DNA from: Caenorhabditis elegans
Lineage: Eukaryota; Nematoda; Chromadorea; Rhabditida; Rhabditidae
Length of the DNA stretch: 64,000 nt
NCBI RefSeq assembly: GCF_000002985.6
Contig: NC_003284.9
Coordinates: forward strand, 4,154,001-4,218,000
Direction of reading: 5' to 3'
Shown here one piece after another: positions 37,096 to 49,122 of the stretch (positions are counted from its first letter, which is position 1; each line of letters begins with the position of its first letter). The translations under genes were made by a program, and so were the position numbers. A model generated the notes under the pieces. The model searched no databases and was not told where the DNA came from. It saw only the letters and a list, made by a program, of their open reading frames with translations.

Positions 37096-38718
37096 ATGGC
37101 TGCCGTTGACGTCAACCAACCAATCACCGGACACAAGTCCGCCATTATCCGCAACTACAATACTAACCCAAGACTCATCTACCAGACCGTATGCGGAGTC
37201 AACGGACCACTTGTCATCCTCAACGATGTGAAGTTCCCACAGTTCTCTGAGATCGTCAAGATTACCCTTCCAGACGGCTCAAAGCGTTCCGGACAGGTTC
37301 TTGAAATCTCCAAGAACAAGGCTGTTGTCCAGGTATGATAATGTATTCAATATACTAAAATAATGCTTACGTGATATTCAGGTTTTCGAAGGAACCTCCG
37401 GAATTGACGCCAAGAACACCATCTGCGAGTTCACTGGAGATATTTTGCGTACTCCAGTTTCCGAAGACATGCTCGGACGTATCTTCAACGGATCCGGAAA
37501 GCCAATTGACAAGGGACCACCGGTACTTGCCGAGGACTTCTTGGATATCAACGGACAGCCAATCAACCCATGGTCCCGTATCTACCCAGAGGAAATGATC
37601 CAGACCGGAATCTCCGCTATCGACGTCATGAACTCTATTGCCCGTGGACAGGTAATTGGAATTTGAAACTTTATCCAGATTAACCATTTTGCATATTTTC
37701 AGAAGATTCCAATTTTCTCTGCCTCTGGTCTTCCTCATAACGAGATTGCCGCCCAGATTGTGCGTCAAGGAGGTCTTGTACAGCTTCCAGATCGCCCACA
37801 CGAGCAGACCAACTTCGCTATCGTCTTTGCCGCTATGGGAGTCAACATGGAGACTGCTCGTTTCTTCAAGCAAGATTTCGAAGAGAACGGTTCCATGGAA
37901 AATGTGTGCCTCTTCCTTAACTTGGCCAACGATCCAACCATCGAACGTATCATTACTCCACGTATCGCCTTGACATCCGCTGAATTCCTCGCCTACCAGT
38001 GCAAGAAGCACGTGCTTGTTGTCTTGACCGACATGTCCTCATACGCCGAAGCTCTTCGTGAGGTGTCTGCTGCTCGTGAAGAAGTACCCGGACGTCGTGG
38101 TTTCCCTGGATACATGTACACTGATTTGGCCACCATCTACGAGCGTGCCGGTCGTGTCGAAGGAAGAGACGGATCAATCACACAAATTCCAATTCTTACT
38201 ATGCCAAACGACGATATTACTCACCCTATCCCAGATTTGACTGGTTACATTACCGAGGGACAGATCTACGTCGATCGTCAGCTTCACAATCGTCTTATCT
38301 ACCCACCAATCAACGTACTCCCATCCCTTTCCCGACTTATGAAGTCTGCTATTGGAGAAGGAATGACAAGAGAAGATCACTCCGATGTGTCTAACCAGCT
38401 CTACGCTTGTTACGCTATCGGAAAGGACGTGCAAGCTATGAAGGCCGTCGTCGGAGAAGAAGCCTTGTCATCTGATGATTTGCTCTACCTCGAGTTCTTG
38501 ACAAAGTTCGAGAAGAACTTCATCACCCAAGGTACTAGATTTTTTTGCACAGTGCTTTTACAAATTCTCATTTTCCAGGTCACTACGAAAACAGAAGTGT
38601 CTTCGAATCCCTCGACATCGGATGGCAACTTCTCCGTATCTTCCCACGTGAAATGCTCAAGCGTATTCCAGAGTCTACCCTTGAGAAGTACTACCCACGT
38701 GGAGGAGCCAAGGAATAA
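37096..38718 (+). CDS. vha-12: V-type proton ATPase subunit B
   Basis: Four exons (37096-37332, 37382-37651, 37703-38531, 38579-38718) join to 491 aa. The protein is strongly recognisable from end to end: the N-terminal beta-barrel segment, [19 protein letters not shown], a conserved [17 protein letters not shown]-like stretch (here with a Val for the Arg-type residue) and the C-terminal [20 protein letters not shown]. Subunit B forms the non-catalytic nucleotide-binding half of the V1 hexamer that powers proton pumping in lysosomes, vesicles and excretory tissue. Codon bias is strong (many GGA, CCA, AAG, ATC), which fits high expression. TTTTTCAG ends 3 bases before the ATG, fitting SL1 trans-splicing. 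The length equals what I recall for C. elegans VHA-12. Confidence 0.96.
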
Positions 38719-39119
38719 GCAGATTTGGAATTGTGTCTTCACCCACCTTATCTTGTCTCTTCATTCCATTCCACGCGATACTCTAATTTGCACTTGACTT
38801 TTCTCTCCAAGTCATATTCGTCTTTGTTGTTTCATAACTTTAGCAGTATAGCTATATATTATATAAGCATGTCCGCCATGCGCAAATCATTTTTCAACAC
38901 CATCACCATCACCACCACTCCACAAAGTGATATTTCATTCTCGTCATGTAGATATGAAAATTTTTTAATTTTAGTCATTCCAATGTTTCTTTTTAAACCC
39001 CGATTGTTGTAAGTATTCACTTATAAATTGCGATACGCATTGCCCCCCGTGATAGCTGGAAATCCAACGTTGTTATTTTTTAAATTCTAATGCAATAGTA
39101 GGTTATATAGTAACAAGTA

Positions 39120-39125
39120 AATAAA
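39120..39125 (+). terminator. Possible poly(A) signal of vha-12
   Basis: AATAAA lies about 400 bases past the stop codon; a non-canonical nearer signal is also possible. Confidence 0.3.
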
Positions 39126-39129
39126 TGGA

Positions 39130-40070
39130 GCTATCACAAAAAAACGTTTTCAGATTTTATATTTAATTCATGTCTTGGTGACTGAAAAATGAGGGTTCAA
39201 AAATATAGATTTTCAGAGTTTTCAAAATGTTTTTTTTTTCACTTTCGATCCAATTTAGCGGAAAGTTCAATGCGCCGTACTACCTTCTCACTTTCCCGAA
39301 AATATGATGATCAATTATAAGACTATTTTCAAGGCACAAATTATGAGAGCGTTTACAGTATTTTTATTGGAAGTGAAGTAGTGTTCGTGAACTGTTAAAA
39401 TTAATATAATTACTGTACATATGAAGTTGAAATGATTAAATATAATTTTTTAGAACTATTTAAAAATTTTTGAGCAATTTTTATGTGGCACTAAAAAGAT
39501 GTTAGTTACTAAATTTTCACATAAAAATTCGAAAGTCAACCAAAAATATTTTTCGCTGAGTTTCATGTTTTCAACTTGTTTTGGTCATTTTTATATTCAT
39601 CCTTTAGTATTTCAAAAATCTATTATACCATTTTCAAAAATTTACTAAATTGCCGAAACTTATAATCTAAATTTGGAAATGTCTTCATTATCTTAGACTT
39701 GTTTAATAATAATTGAAACATATTATAAGTTCCCTTCTCAAAAGACTTGCTAACTTTTTTTTTCTTCAAAAATACGGAAATGTACGAATTGGTAGAAACT
39801 TTAATGATTCTCTAATCCACTACCAAACCGTTACTGACGCTCTCATAATGTCCACTAGCTATTTTCAGCATATCTCATTGTTCTACGTCGACATGAGGTT
39901 TTAATGAATTTTTCAATGTTCTTTTTTAAAGGCCATAAGAGTAACGAATTTTTAAAATCTACTTTTACACCAGTTATGATCAAAATTCATTCAATATCTT
40001 CAAAATCTTTGAAGTTTTGTGCTTGAAGGATTCATTTATAATAATTACAAATTACAAAATATACATGTGT
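39130..40070. other. AT-rich intergenic region between convergent genes
   Basis: It separates the 3' ends of vha-12 (+) and the small membrane protein gene (-). I see no gene; the frames are short and AT-biased. Confidence 0.5.
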
Positions 40071-40076
40071 TAAAAT

Positions 40077-42456
40077 TCAGACATCAATAACATTTGCTGG
40101 ATCATTGTCTTCATAGTTGTTCCGCCTACTTGGAATGCCTTCCAAATCTTTCATCAGTGTCTCCATAACATCAGACGTCTGGAACACACATTCTTTAATT
40201 TCCAACATCACAAATTGAAATTCTCACCGGCTCTACATTGATTGCCGGTAATCGACGGCTACTAACACTGCCATTTCTCCCATGTACTTGTGGTTGTTCA
40301 ATCTGAAAGTATCAAAATATTTTTGCATTTTTTTAATTTTAGGAAAAGCTTACATCCGGTTTTATAGTTTCCTTTGGGGGTTCACGCTTATCGAGAGTTT
40401 TTGTAACGTAACTCATTAAACGTTGCGCTGAAAAAGTACTGATAACATTTTCAATTTTGATCTCCAACATACAGAAACGACGCTTGCTCAAAGTTGTTTG
40501 AGTTTCCGATTCCTCGTCGCTGTCATAATCGAAGTTTGGCGAACTTCTGACGATTGACCTTCGAGTTCTCTGAAAACGCAACCATACTTTATTATGAAAA
40601 AAAAAAACGCTCACCTGATCGAATGTAGAATTTCTTCGTTGTTCGTGGAATGTGCACCATATTTTCAGAAGGCATAAAATGAGACCAGTCGTTAGTGATG
40701 CGAAAAAAATGAGTATGACGAGAAACACGACGAGGCCATAAATGGAATGGTCCGTAGTGTCAACAAGTTCAGTGGTCGTCTCCATCTGCAAATTGAAAAT
40801 GCAAACACTTTTTAGCAGTGCCACTTGTTTACAGGAAATCTTTCAAAATCTTGAGAAATGTCCGGAAATTCAAATGAGATGGGATAAAAGTTATGATCGA
40901 ACCATTAGCTGACAAGGAAGTTATCAAAAAAATGTCACTTGTGGGATTAAAAACTACTCATAAAGTTTATTATCAACAAGAATTAATCTTTCAAAAGTGG
41001 TCTCAAAGATAAAAACACAATAGTTTAAAAGTAGTTTAGAGTGCGGTTTAATGTGAGTTTGAAAAAAAAACAGACTTATTCTGACGCAAGTCTCTTTCCA
41101 ATTAGAGAAAAAACGTGCTCAAACTATTCTTGACACTATGTCAAAACGGATAGAAATGACACTAGACCATAGCGAACTGACTCATTTCAATGTACTACAT
41201 GATCTTTCTCACAGAATATTTTATGAACTTCAGAATCCCTTCTGATGTTTGATTAGAATATTGAAATGAAACTTGTGGGAGTTGGCGCACAAGTTTTAGA
41301 ATTTTTTGAAGGGCAAAAATCGGGAGAAAGATTCAGTTGAAATTTAAAAAATAAATAAATTGAAAGTTGTAAAATTAGTATTTTCTCTCCAAACTTTGAG
41401 ATAACTCTAGAAAATTTAAACAGGTAAACTTATGTTATAAACTAAATATATTCCTTAACTTTCAATTAATTCACAAGAGCTGAAGGAAGCTGAGTGTCCC
41501 GACTTTTTTTTGTTTTGATTTACTTTGATTAAAACAATGAATTCACTTGCGGGTTATTATGCATATTTTTTTTTGCTTGGGGCGTTTAAAAATAAAGTTA
41601 CATTTATAATAGGTTGGCAACCTAATTCCTTCACCTTTTTATTACCTATTTGTTGAAAATTAATTTGAATCAAAAACAAAGCAATATGTACAAGTTGACA
41701 AAAAAAAACGATTTTAGCTAAATTTGGCTGATTTTTGATTCTCCATGAAAAACTTCAAAGTTTTTTTTTTTGAGAAAACGCATTAGAATATTGGGGCTAC
41801 TGGGAAACATATAAAATACCAGTTAAATGTTTTAATTTTGAAGATTATATAAAGATTTTTTGTCCGTCTTTCAAAATCATGATTGAGAAAAACTGAGATT
41901 TCAGCACTTTTTGACTGAACCTAAAAAAATGTTCAAAAATTTATTGACAAATTTTATTTTGATATTGTGTCATTGTGACAACACGTTTTGAAAAAAAAAG
42001 GATGAAAATAATTTCCCACTGACTAAAAATCACCACTTTAAAATTTTTTTTTAATTTCTGAGTAGAAATTTTGGATGAGATGTATTCAATTTTTCAATGT
42101 TTAAAGATGGTGTGAATTTTATTGACGGTTTCCCCTTAAATTTGAAAATTTTCACAGAACGACAAATACTACAAAAAATGAAAAAAAAAATTGACCCGTT
42201 TTACAAAGATTATTATAAAAAACTTGTGGCGCAACTAATAAAATTGGTCAAAATATTCTATTAAATTGCATCTTAGAAAAGAATTTTCGAGTTGTTGTAT
42301 ATAAGTTTTAAAAAAAAATTCCAAATTTCACTTATAATACGCTAGTTTAAAAGTTTCCCCTGGTTTGAAAAAAAAAATAGTAGTCTTGCCTAATCTTGTT
42401 TTGAGCATACTTACTTTGACGATGAACTTATTACACGGGCTGTCAACAGGTATCAT
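40077..42456 (-). CDS. Small single-pass membrane protein, unrecognised
   Basis: The exons are 42456-42415 (partly coding), 40785-40615, 40569-40354, 40302-40228 and 40178-40077, about 201 aa. A short N-terminal segment with one Cys (DSPCNKF) leads into METTTELVDTTDH, then a hydrophobic helix of about 22 residues, a basic turn (KIWCTFHEQRR), and a charged tail with an acidic DYDSDEESE patch. This suggests N-out, tail-in topology without a classical signal peptide. The first exon follows TTTTAG at 42473 and splices in phase 0 across 1.6 kb; the second ATG (40785) also follows a CAG, so a shorter 187-aa form may exist. No family is recognised; an adaptor or accessory role would be a guess. Confidence 0.65.
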
Positions 42457-42479
42457 GCTGTTCCATGCTGACCTAAAAC

Positions 42480-44825
42480 ATAATTATCAATACTCAGAAA
42501 AAGAGAATATCAGTGTCTGAAAGCAACACAAGAAATTCCCTAATGAGAAAAGAGCCGAGAAAAAGTTAGAAACAGGCAATGGGTGGGCGTGCCCCGCTGG
42601 TGTCAGATTATTTGGAGATGAAGAAAAAAGCGGAAAAAGAAGAAGAGTCAGAGATGATGACGACAACAAGTATATTTTTGGGAGAAGGGATACCCAATTG
42701 AACCAATTCGGAACTGCTTTTCTTACGACACATTGCTTCGTTTGTTGCGTATTCACTCGGTGGTACAAGTTTATTTGTAGACTTTCTGTGACATCAATCC
42801 GTCATGGAATGTTTGGCAGAAAAAAATGAATGATGAGTGAGAGGAAATGGCTAAAAAAAAAAGAACAAGACGAAAGGACGGATAAGACAAAAATAAATGA
42901 CATCGCCCGAGCCAATTGGATATGCTTTTGACACAACCCAAAATCACCGTGACTCCATTTTTGGCAATGAGCTTTCTGAAAATAACTATTTTTAAAAGAC
43001 TTTGCTTTTTAGATCCAAAATAGCTTCAAACTGCGGCATTTTGTAATGAGACGTTTTGAAAACTTCTCAAAAATCCTTATGCTGATTCGTTTTGAAAAAA
43101 AAAATATATTTTCAGCTGAAATTTTGCTAACTTGTAATTTTATGTTAACTAATTATAGTTTTTGGATCAAACTCATAAGTTTTGGATTTTTTAAACAAAC
43201 ATTTTTCACGTGTGCTTGGCGCATCAGGCAAGTTGAAAAATGGGATATTTTCCGCGCTCGGCTAATTCAGGAAATTTGCCGCACACAACAGGTTTATTAG
43301 TGATTTCGGATCATATCGTATCCACTGAAAAATCATTTTGATTAACGAATTAATAAATTACCAAAAATCTGTTAAAATATGATAATTGAATACAAACTTA
43401 CTCTTGCAAGTTCTGCTTTTTTCAATTTGTTAAAACTTGAGAATTCAGCTAAAAATAGTTTTTTTTCCAATACTTCCAGCAGGAATTCATTACAAAATTG
43501 GGTAATTCTCTATCATCTTGGTTTTGAATAAAACAAAGTCTCTAATTTCGGAACTCTACCTTTAAAATACAATAATTGAAAAAAAATTGTAGAAAACCTA
43601 GAGAAAACCAAAAAAAATTCCCGGTTGCTCCTTGAATAAACTGATGCAAGAGAATAAAGATTGCGTGACGCCAGACAAATCTAGAAATCTCATTAACGCA
43701 CATTTTAAGTGAACCCGTGGTCAAGATTTGTTTCGAATAATAAAAGATTTCTGGAAAAACGCGGTGAAATGAATTTGAGAAACAACAGAGAGGCATATTG
43801 AAAAAGTGCAATAGGTATTGCCAAAAAAACATGAGTCAAATGAAAAAGGGAATTGGAAATGTGAAAACCTAGATTGATTTTTTTTTAAGTTACACCTAAT
43901 AACTTCCGGTTTTTTGTTGTTGTAGGAAACAATAGATTATCTGTAAATTACATTTTGTGTTTTTTGAAATTTTTTTTCCCGCCACATTGCCTACTTTGCT
44001 GTTGGCCAAGCAATTTAAAATACTTTTAAAAGTATATAGAACTGCATCAAAATAAATAGCGTCTTACAGAGCGCGCCATCGAAAATTCAAATTTAATAAG
44101 GTCCTCAATAAATGACTGCTACCGACTGCTATTAAAATGTAAATTGGAGTGCATGATAAGTGACAAAGAAAGACAATTTATCAGTTAATATACTTGAAAT
44201 TTTGTGTTACGCACATTCTATTTGGCTCTTCGGGGTGGGTAAATTTTCTTTAAAAAACAAATCCAAATTACCTCCCAAATTTCAATTCGTAGTGCAACTT
44301 GCCTGTAAGTTTTCAAGTCTATATTGCTACGTAGATATCGGCACATGCCGATATACCGAAATTTTTTTTTCGGCGCTCGGCACATGCCAAACCTAAAAAC
44401 GTCGGCACTTTGTCTGAGTATCACAAGCCATCTAGTTTTTGTTCTATAGTGGCACGCGGTGGTACAGCAGCTAGATGAGTACAAACGCGCTCAACCGAAC
44501 AGATCCTAATTTTACCAGTTAGAAAATTTTCAATAAAAAAATCTCTTTCTAGAAAAGGTAGAGATCTTACTTGCGGTCACTCATATGCATCGCTAAATCA
44601 AATTTAAGGTTAGTTTTTGAGATAGCAACCAATATAGGTTTTCAGACTGAGTATCATGCAATCTATTTTCTGTGCTACCGTCTGGCAAGTGGTACATTTG
44701 TGCAAATGCGCTAATGTATTCATAGAGCGAATCATCTGTCCCTGACCACCTGAAATATAAAATTTTTTAAATGGTTAAAATTAAAATCCACAAATGAATT
44801 CATATTTAAAAAAAAAAGGAAACAG
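42480..44825. other. Intergenic region with relic repeats
   Basis: AT-rich DNA with a moderately GC-rich stretch at 42560-42760 that could be promoter sequence for the membrane protein. A pair of diverged ~75-base copies lies at about 44420-44500 and 44650-44730. A minus-strand block from 44751 down to about 44600 follows TTTCAG and stays open for about 50 codons without a recognised domain. Confidence 0.4.
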
Positions 44826-44830
44826 AGTGA

Positions 44831-45891
44831 CTAACGTCGACGAGCACGTCGACGAGCAAAAGATGATCGCATGATCGAATGAATTCTCTCATAGAAAGAT
44901 TCTTCAGTGGATGCACGGGGCGATGTTGGTGGTGGCACTCTTCTCGGATGATCGTGTCCTTTTTGTTCTTCACTTTTGGCTGTTTTGCTTTGGTGAGAAG
45001 ATCGACGTGGCTCCTCAGGTGGAACTTGTCGCTTTCTGTCCTCACTTGATCTCTTTTCTCTTCCGGTCTCGGCTCGCGGTCCTTCATTTCTGGCAGATCT
45101 TGAAGATCGGTCAGGCTCTCTTCCTAATCTGCAAATCAAATAATTTTCAAAAATTCTAGGAACGTTTAAAACATTGCTCGACGCCAGGAAGCCAGGGAGC
45201 AATTTCCCTTTTTGCAAGCCAAATTCAATTTTTAGAGCCAAATTGCTGCAGCACACAAAATAACAATTAAGCGATACTTACTCTTCAGCTCCATGCGGGG
45301 TTCCCGTACGATTCTGCTTGGAGCGGTCTCGCGATTGAGACGGTCTTTGACGAGTATCACGATAATCTGGCTGTGCACGGCCGCTTGGCTGAGCGTTGGA
45401 TCCGGAAGGTCGGACCGATCTTTGTCGGTTCCGGGGAGTGACTGGTGGTGCCCTTACTCCGGACATCTGACTGTCGTTTCCATCATCGAAAGCCCTGAAA
45501 ACTGGGACACTAAAAATTATTTCGTCGCAAAAAACTTACATGTCGGCTGTACGGACGCTGAAATTAGATCTGGATTGAGATGGGTACAATCCTTCAGCTG
45601 GCATCTCCGTTCGTCGGCGATTGGTGCCCGATTGAGACGCAGAAACGCCTTCGAATTGCATATTCCTTTGCCCTTCTGGTGGATTCCGAGTTGATCTACT
45701 TCTGCTGCTGTCGGTTCCATCATCGAAAGCGCTGAAAAACAAAAACTAGAAATTATTTCAATTAACAAAAATTACATATCGGCAAGGCGTTGCGATAATT
45801 CTGATTCTGACAAATTGGCGCCCGTTGGCTCATCCCCAGGTGGACTGCGGTTGTCTCGTGGAGACACTCGAATTGGGTGATGACGTTTCAT
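44831..45891 (-). CDS. Arg/Ser/Pro-rich disordered protein, unrecognised
   Basis: Four exons (45891-45776, 45731-45540, 45494-45282, 45128-44831) join to 272 aa. The protein is hydrophilic with no signal peptide or helix, rich in Arg, Ser, Pro and Gln, with RS/SR dipeptides and a C-terminal ARRRARRR tail, suggesting a nuclear or RNA-associated protein. Exons 2 and 3 both open with AFDDGxDS, indicating exon duplication. The start is the first in-frame ATG after a TTTTTTCAG acceptor at 45930, assumed to be SL1 trans-spliced; an upstream exon ending in G would extend the frame. A TATA box on this strand is at 46057-46066. The family is unknown, and role ideas come from composition only. Confidence 0.65.
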
Positions 45892-46056
45892 GACTTCTCG
45901 CGTGACCTGTCGATGATACTTAGTGATCACTGAAAAAATTGTATTTATTACAAAAAAAATGTCAAAAATTAAAGCAACATTCCGTGACAAAAAATCAGGT
46001 TGAGAAAAAAGCAAGATGTCAGTGAAAAATAGTGTTTTGCAGTGCGTTCAGTGGTA

Positions 46057-46066
46057 TTTTATATAA
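46057..46066 (-). promoter_or_regulatory. TATA box upstream of the Arg/Ser-rich gene
   Basis: TTATATAAAA on the minus strand lies about 130 bases upstream of the presumed SL1 acceptor. Confidence 0.45.
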
Positions 46067-46504
46067 GTTAAACTAACAGTACACTTGGCGACTCTACAAG
46101 GATTTATTATAGACAACTAGTAACACTAATAGACAAGTAACGCAAGAACATAAAGTAAGAACAAAAGCAAGTAAAAGTTAAGACTGATTCGATGAGCATC
46201 TCCTGTTGGGCGGTGTTGTACACGTGTCTTGTGGTCGTCGGTGTAGACGTGGAAAGGTCACCACGTGGCTGCTCGCGTCCGTCATCCTTTTGTGCATGCG
46301 GTAGTGGTTCACGTGTTTAATGGATTGACGTCCTTGTTCTTGGTTGCATGATGAAGTTCTCAGAGCAATGTGGATGTGGATTGTTGGTAGTAGTGATCTT
46401 CGCCAGTAGAGTTCAATTACAGTAATACTTATGCAATAATTATAGAATAATTATCAAGTCGTGAATAATGGAGATCCTGCTCCATGCTATTCGCGACAAA
46501 TAGT

Positions 46505-46650
46505 GCTTCGAGACCATCCGTAATTAATAGGGCTCCCTTTAAGCTTGACATGGATTTTATTGATTTTCAAGTTCATTTTTCGCACTTTTGGAGCATTTTC
46601 CAAAAATTTTTTGTAAATACTGTATGAAAAACTTTATTTTAGCCATTTTC
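46505..46650 (+). repeat. Direct repeat, unit 1
   Basis: It begins GCTTCGAGACCATCCGTAAT and matches 46870-47015 over roughly 145 bases with moderate divergence, ending in a TTATTTTAGCC acceptor-like end. Confidence 0.75.
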
Positions 46651-46869
46651 TACGTGCCAAGTACATTTTGTGAGTTTAGAGAGGGCAAAATTTCGATTTA
46701 TAGTGACATTTCGTTAATTTAAAAGCTTTTTAGTAGATTAAAATAAATAAATTACGTGAAAATCAAAGAAAATTCATTTAAAATCGACGGAAATAGGCGA
46801 GAATTGTAAAATCGATAAACCATATCGTGTACAGTAACCTTAAAGGTGCACACCTTGAAATGTGTTTTC

Positions 46870-47015
46870 GCTTCGAGACCATCCGTAATAAATAAGGCTC
46901 CCTTTAAACTTGAGGTGGGTTTTATTGATTTTTAAGCTAATTTTTCGCAATTTTCGATCATTTTCCATACAATTTTTGTAATTTCTGTATAAAAAAATTT
47001 AATTTTAGCCTAAAT
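46870..47015 (+). repeat. Direct repeat, unit 2, leading into the phosphatase fragment
   Basis: A copy of 46505-46650, 365 bases downstream. It ends at TTAATTTTAGCCTAAATTCCAG, the acceptor of the first phosphatase exon, so the repeat is probably duplicated phosphatase intron. Confidence 0.75.
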
Positions 47016-47020
47016 TCCAG

Positions 47021-47526
47021 AGACAACGTCGGATTTGTCGACTTGGAAGACCACCGCGTTTACACCGAATCTTGCACTGAGGTTTGCAATTTTTCAGTCA
47101 TTTTTTTTTTTTGCAAATTAAAGTATTTTAGATTGAAATCGGCGGAAAATCAAAGGACAAAATCACCCATCGAGTGTTGAAAGTTGTGGTGAAGGCGACC
47201 GGCCAGGAATCTAAACTAAACCACTATCAATGGGCTTCTTGGCCGGACCATGGGATGCCCGATTCGTGTGACACGGCGCATCGTCTCTTGTCGGCTGTCA
47301 AGAAGGATAAGTAAGATTTTTTAAAAAGATTTTAATCTCATTTTCCAGCCAAAAATCGAGAAAATCTTCCAGGAAGCCCGTAATTGCTCACTGCTCGGCT
47401 GGCGTTGGACGCACCGGGACTTTGGTGTTGATCGAGTCGATGATTGCCGCACTCCGGCATCCGAGAAAGCAGAATGTGAAGGATTCATTCGTCTTGTTGA
47501 GAAAAGACCGCGCAAGAAGTGTTCGG
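47021..47526 (+). pseudogene. Protein tyrosine phosphatase, C-terminal half fragment
   Basis: Exon-like blocks 47021-47081, 47132-47310 and 47373-47526 splice in frame. They encode the second half of a classical PTP domain: [15 protein letters not shown] (the WPD loop) and [10 protein letters not shown] (the P-loop with catalytic Cys and Arg). The catalytic residues are intact, but the N-terminal half of the domain is missing here and lies inverted at 47716-48274. The end after ARSVR|GTAATT has no partner; a dispersed MITE follows. It is probably a rearranged pseudogene, although the reading frame is not broken. Confidence 0.8.
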
Positions 47527-47553
47527 GTAATTATTTATAAATTGAAATAACTT

Positions 47554-47700
47554 TTAAAGGTGGAGTAGTGCCAGTGGGGAAATTGCTTTAAAACACGCCT
47601 ATGGTACCACAATGACCAAATATCATGATAAAAAAATTCAAAAAATTTTCTAGATTTTATATGATTTTTTGAAAATTGAAAAAATCTCTCGTTCCGGTTT
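47554..47700. repeat. Dispersed MITE-like repeat, copy 4, between the phosphatase halves
   Basis: It carries AAAGGTGGAGTAGTGCCAGT, GGTACCACAATGACCAAATA and TCATGATAAAAAAATTC. It sits at the junction between the two oppositely oriented phosphatase pieces. Confidence 0.65.
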
Positions 47701-47715
47701 CGTGCAAATTTTTAC

Positions 47716-48274
47716 AAAATTCGCATGAATGTAGAAGTTTTCATCGCCGGCAAGTGTGAAGCGGCCGCGATCCCAACATTGAATGTTCGGATAGCGGTTG
47801 AGATCCTTGAACTTTAGAAACGCCGTACATTCCGAGTCGGGAAACTGGAGAGATATTAATTTATTAATTTATTTATTTACGCTCTCGAGCCATCGGAGAA
47901 AGATATTTATATCTTACAATATTTCCGACGGCTTTGTACTCTTTCGTCAGTTGCTGTGGAGTGCTCATCATCACCGCAGAAGCCCACTTTTTGATCATTT
48001 CCGCACGTTGCTCTTTCTCTTTCGGCTGAAAATTTCAGAGTTTTTGTGTTAAAAAATCTTCTACAGAGTTCTACAATACCTCCAAATCCTTCTTCTCACT
48101 GCCCAAATCATCATCATCGTCGTTCTTCTTCACCTTGGCATCCTTCTCATGCGACGGTTTTGGCTTTCCGTTGTTGTCAGGAGGCTTCAGGACGCTTTCC
48201 GGAGTGTCCTCCATATTCGCATTTTGCTCCACAGACCGCTGGCGCTCCAATGGAGCCGGCTTCTCATCGTCTTC
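47716..48274 (-). pseudogene. Protein tyrosine phosphatase, N-terminal half fragment
   Basis: Minus-strand blocks 48274-48080, 48025-47918 and 47844-47716 splice in phase 0. They encode an acidic/Lys-rich linker, a helical stretch ([12 protein letters not shown]) and the PTP entry segment with [14 protein letters not shown] and YIHAN, the substrate-recognition loop of classical PTPs. The middle of the domain (the segment usually carrying a QAP/FW-type motif) is absent, and the second half lies inverted to the left. Further 5' exons are lost or lie beyond the inverted-repeat element at 48430. The style resembles the large sperm-enriched nematode PTP family. Confidence 0.75.
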
Positions 48275-48662
48275 CTGTAATAGTCAGGTTATCGAGTTTT
48301 CCACAAAGTTTTACTGGTCTGGCGTGCAAATATCTCGTAGCGAAGGGGCCTCTCTGTCGGCATTTTCGCGCCAGAAAGTAGGTCATAATATTTACTAGAG
48401 GAAATACGTAGTCCAGTTGTTTTATTGCTTTATTAGACTCAAAATTGTCTGAAAACCCGGAATTTCATAATAAAACTTCATGAAAACTTCTCAAAAAAAA
48501 GTTATGACGCCTCAAAAAATGGCCCTAAATTAGTTTAAATTTGAAATTTGACCGATTTGTCAAGCGGCTGGAAACTAACTTTTTTGATATTACCGTCTAA
48601 TTTTGAGTATACAATGTAATTATCGTGCGTTTTCAACAGTTTTCAACAGTTTTCAACAGGTA

Positions 48663-48733
48663 TTTTAAAGTCGATGGACGGCGAGATTTGGTTTTAAAAA
48701 ATTAAAAATCTCGCCGTCCATCGACTTTAAAAT
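48663..48733. repeat. Long hairpin within the inverted-repeat element
   Basis: Arms of about 28 bases (TTTTAAAGTCGATGGACGGC and onward, and its complement ending CGACTTTAAAA) flank a 15-base A/T-rich loop. RNA from either strand would fold tightly. Confidence 0.85.
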
Positions 48734-49059
48734 CCCTGACTAGCGGGCCCTGCGGGCCCGCCAGTTGTAGGGGGTGTGAGGCGAGTCCCCTTGCCGGGCG
48801 TAGGCTCTCGGCTTCGCCTCGAACCTGTTAGAAGGTTCGTGAAAATTTCAGTTTCAGTAGGTCGATGGGAGTCTTCTTGTTTTTTGAGTTCGGTTTGACC
48901 AAAAACAGATGCACCCGATGAATCAGTTAAAGCTGAGTTTTGATTGATTGAAGTTTGAGGAGGCTTTATATTAGGGGAGACGTACCCATATTTTGTATAA
49001 ATTTGAGTATTTCTATTCGAATCCCGATTACTCACAAAAAAACAAAAAAATTTGTCACT

Positions 49060-49122
49060 TGGTAGAATTGAACCAACTACCAAAATTTCTGCAGTCATAC
49101 GCACTAACCACTCGGCCATGCG
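49060..49122 (-). repeat. tRNA-like module with pol III A and B boxes
   Basis: On the minus strand, TGGCCGAGTGG (49118-49108) matches the A box TRGCNNAGYGG and GGTTCAATTCT (49074-49064) matches the B box, 33 bases apart, as in a tRNA. No complete acceptor stem is evident, so it is a tRNA relic or SINE-like promoter rather than a working tRNA. Confidence 0.65.

Noticed and set aside
37367-38011. Long minus-strand open frame (about 214 codons) opposite vha-12
   Set aside because: It is the antisense of a highly codon-biased gene; such shadows are expected and it has no family resemblance.
44600-44751. Minus-strand exon-like block following TTTCAG
   Set aside because: It stays open for about 50 codons but has no partner exon or family, and it overlaps a local diverged duplication; kept only as a note in the intergenic entry.
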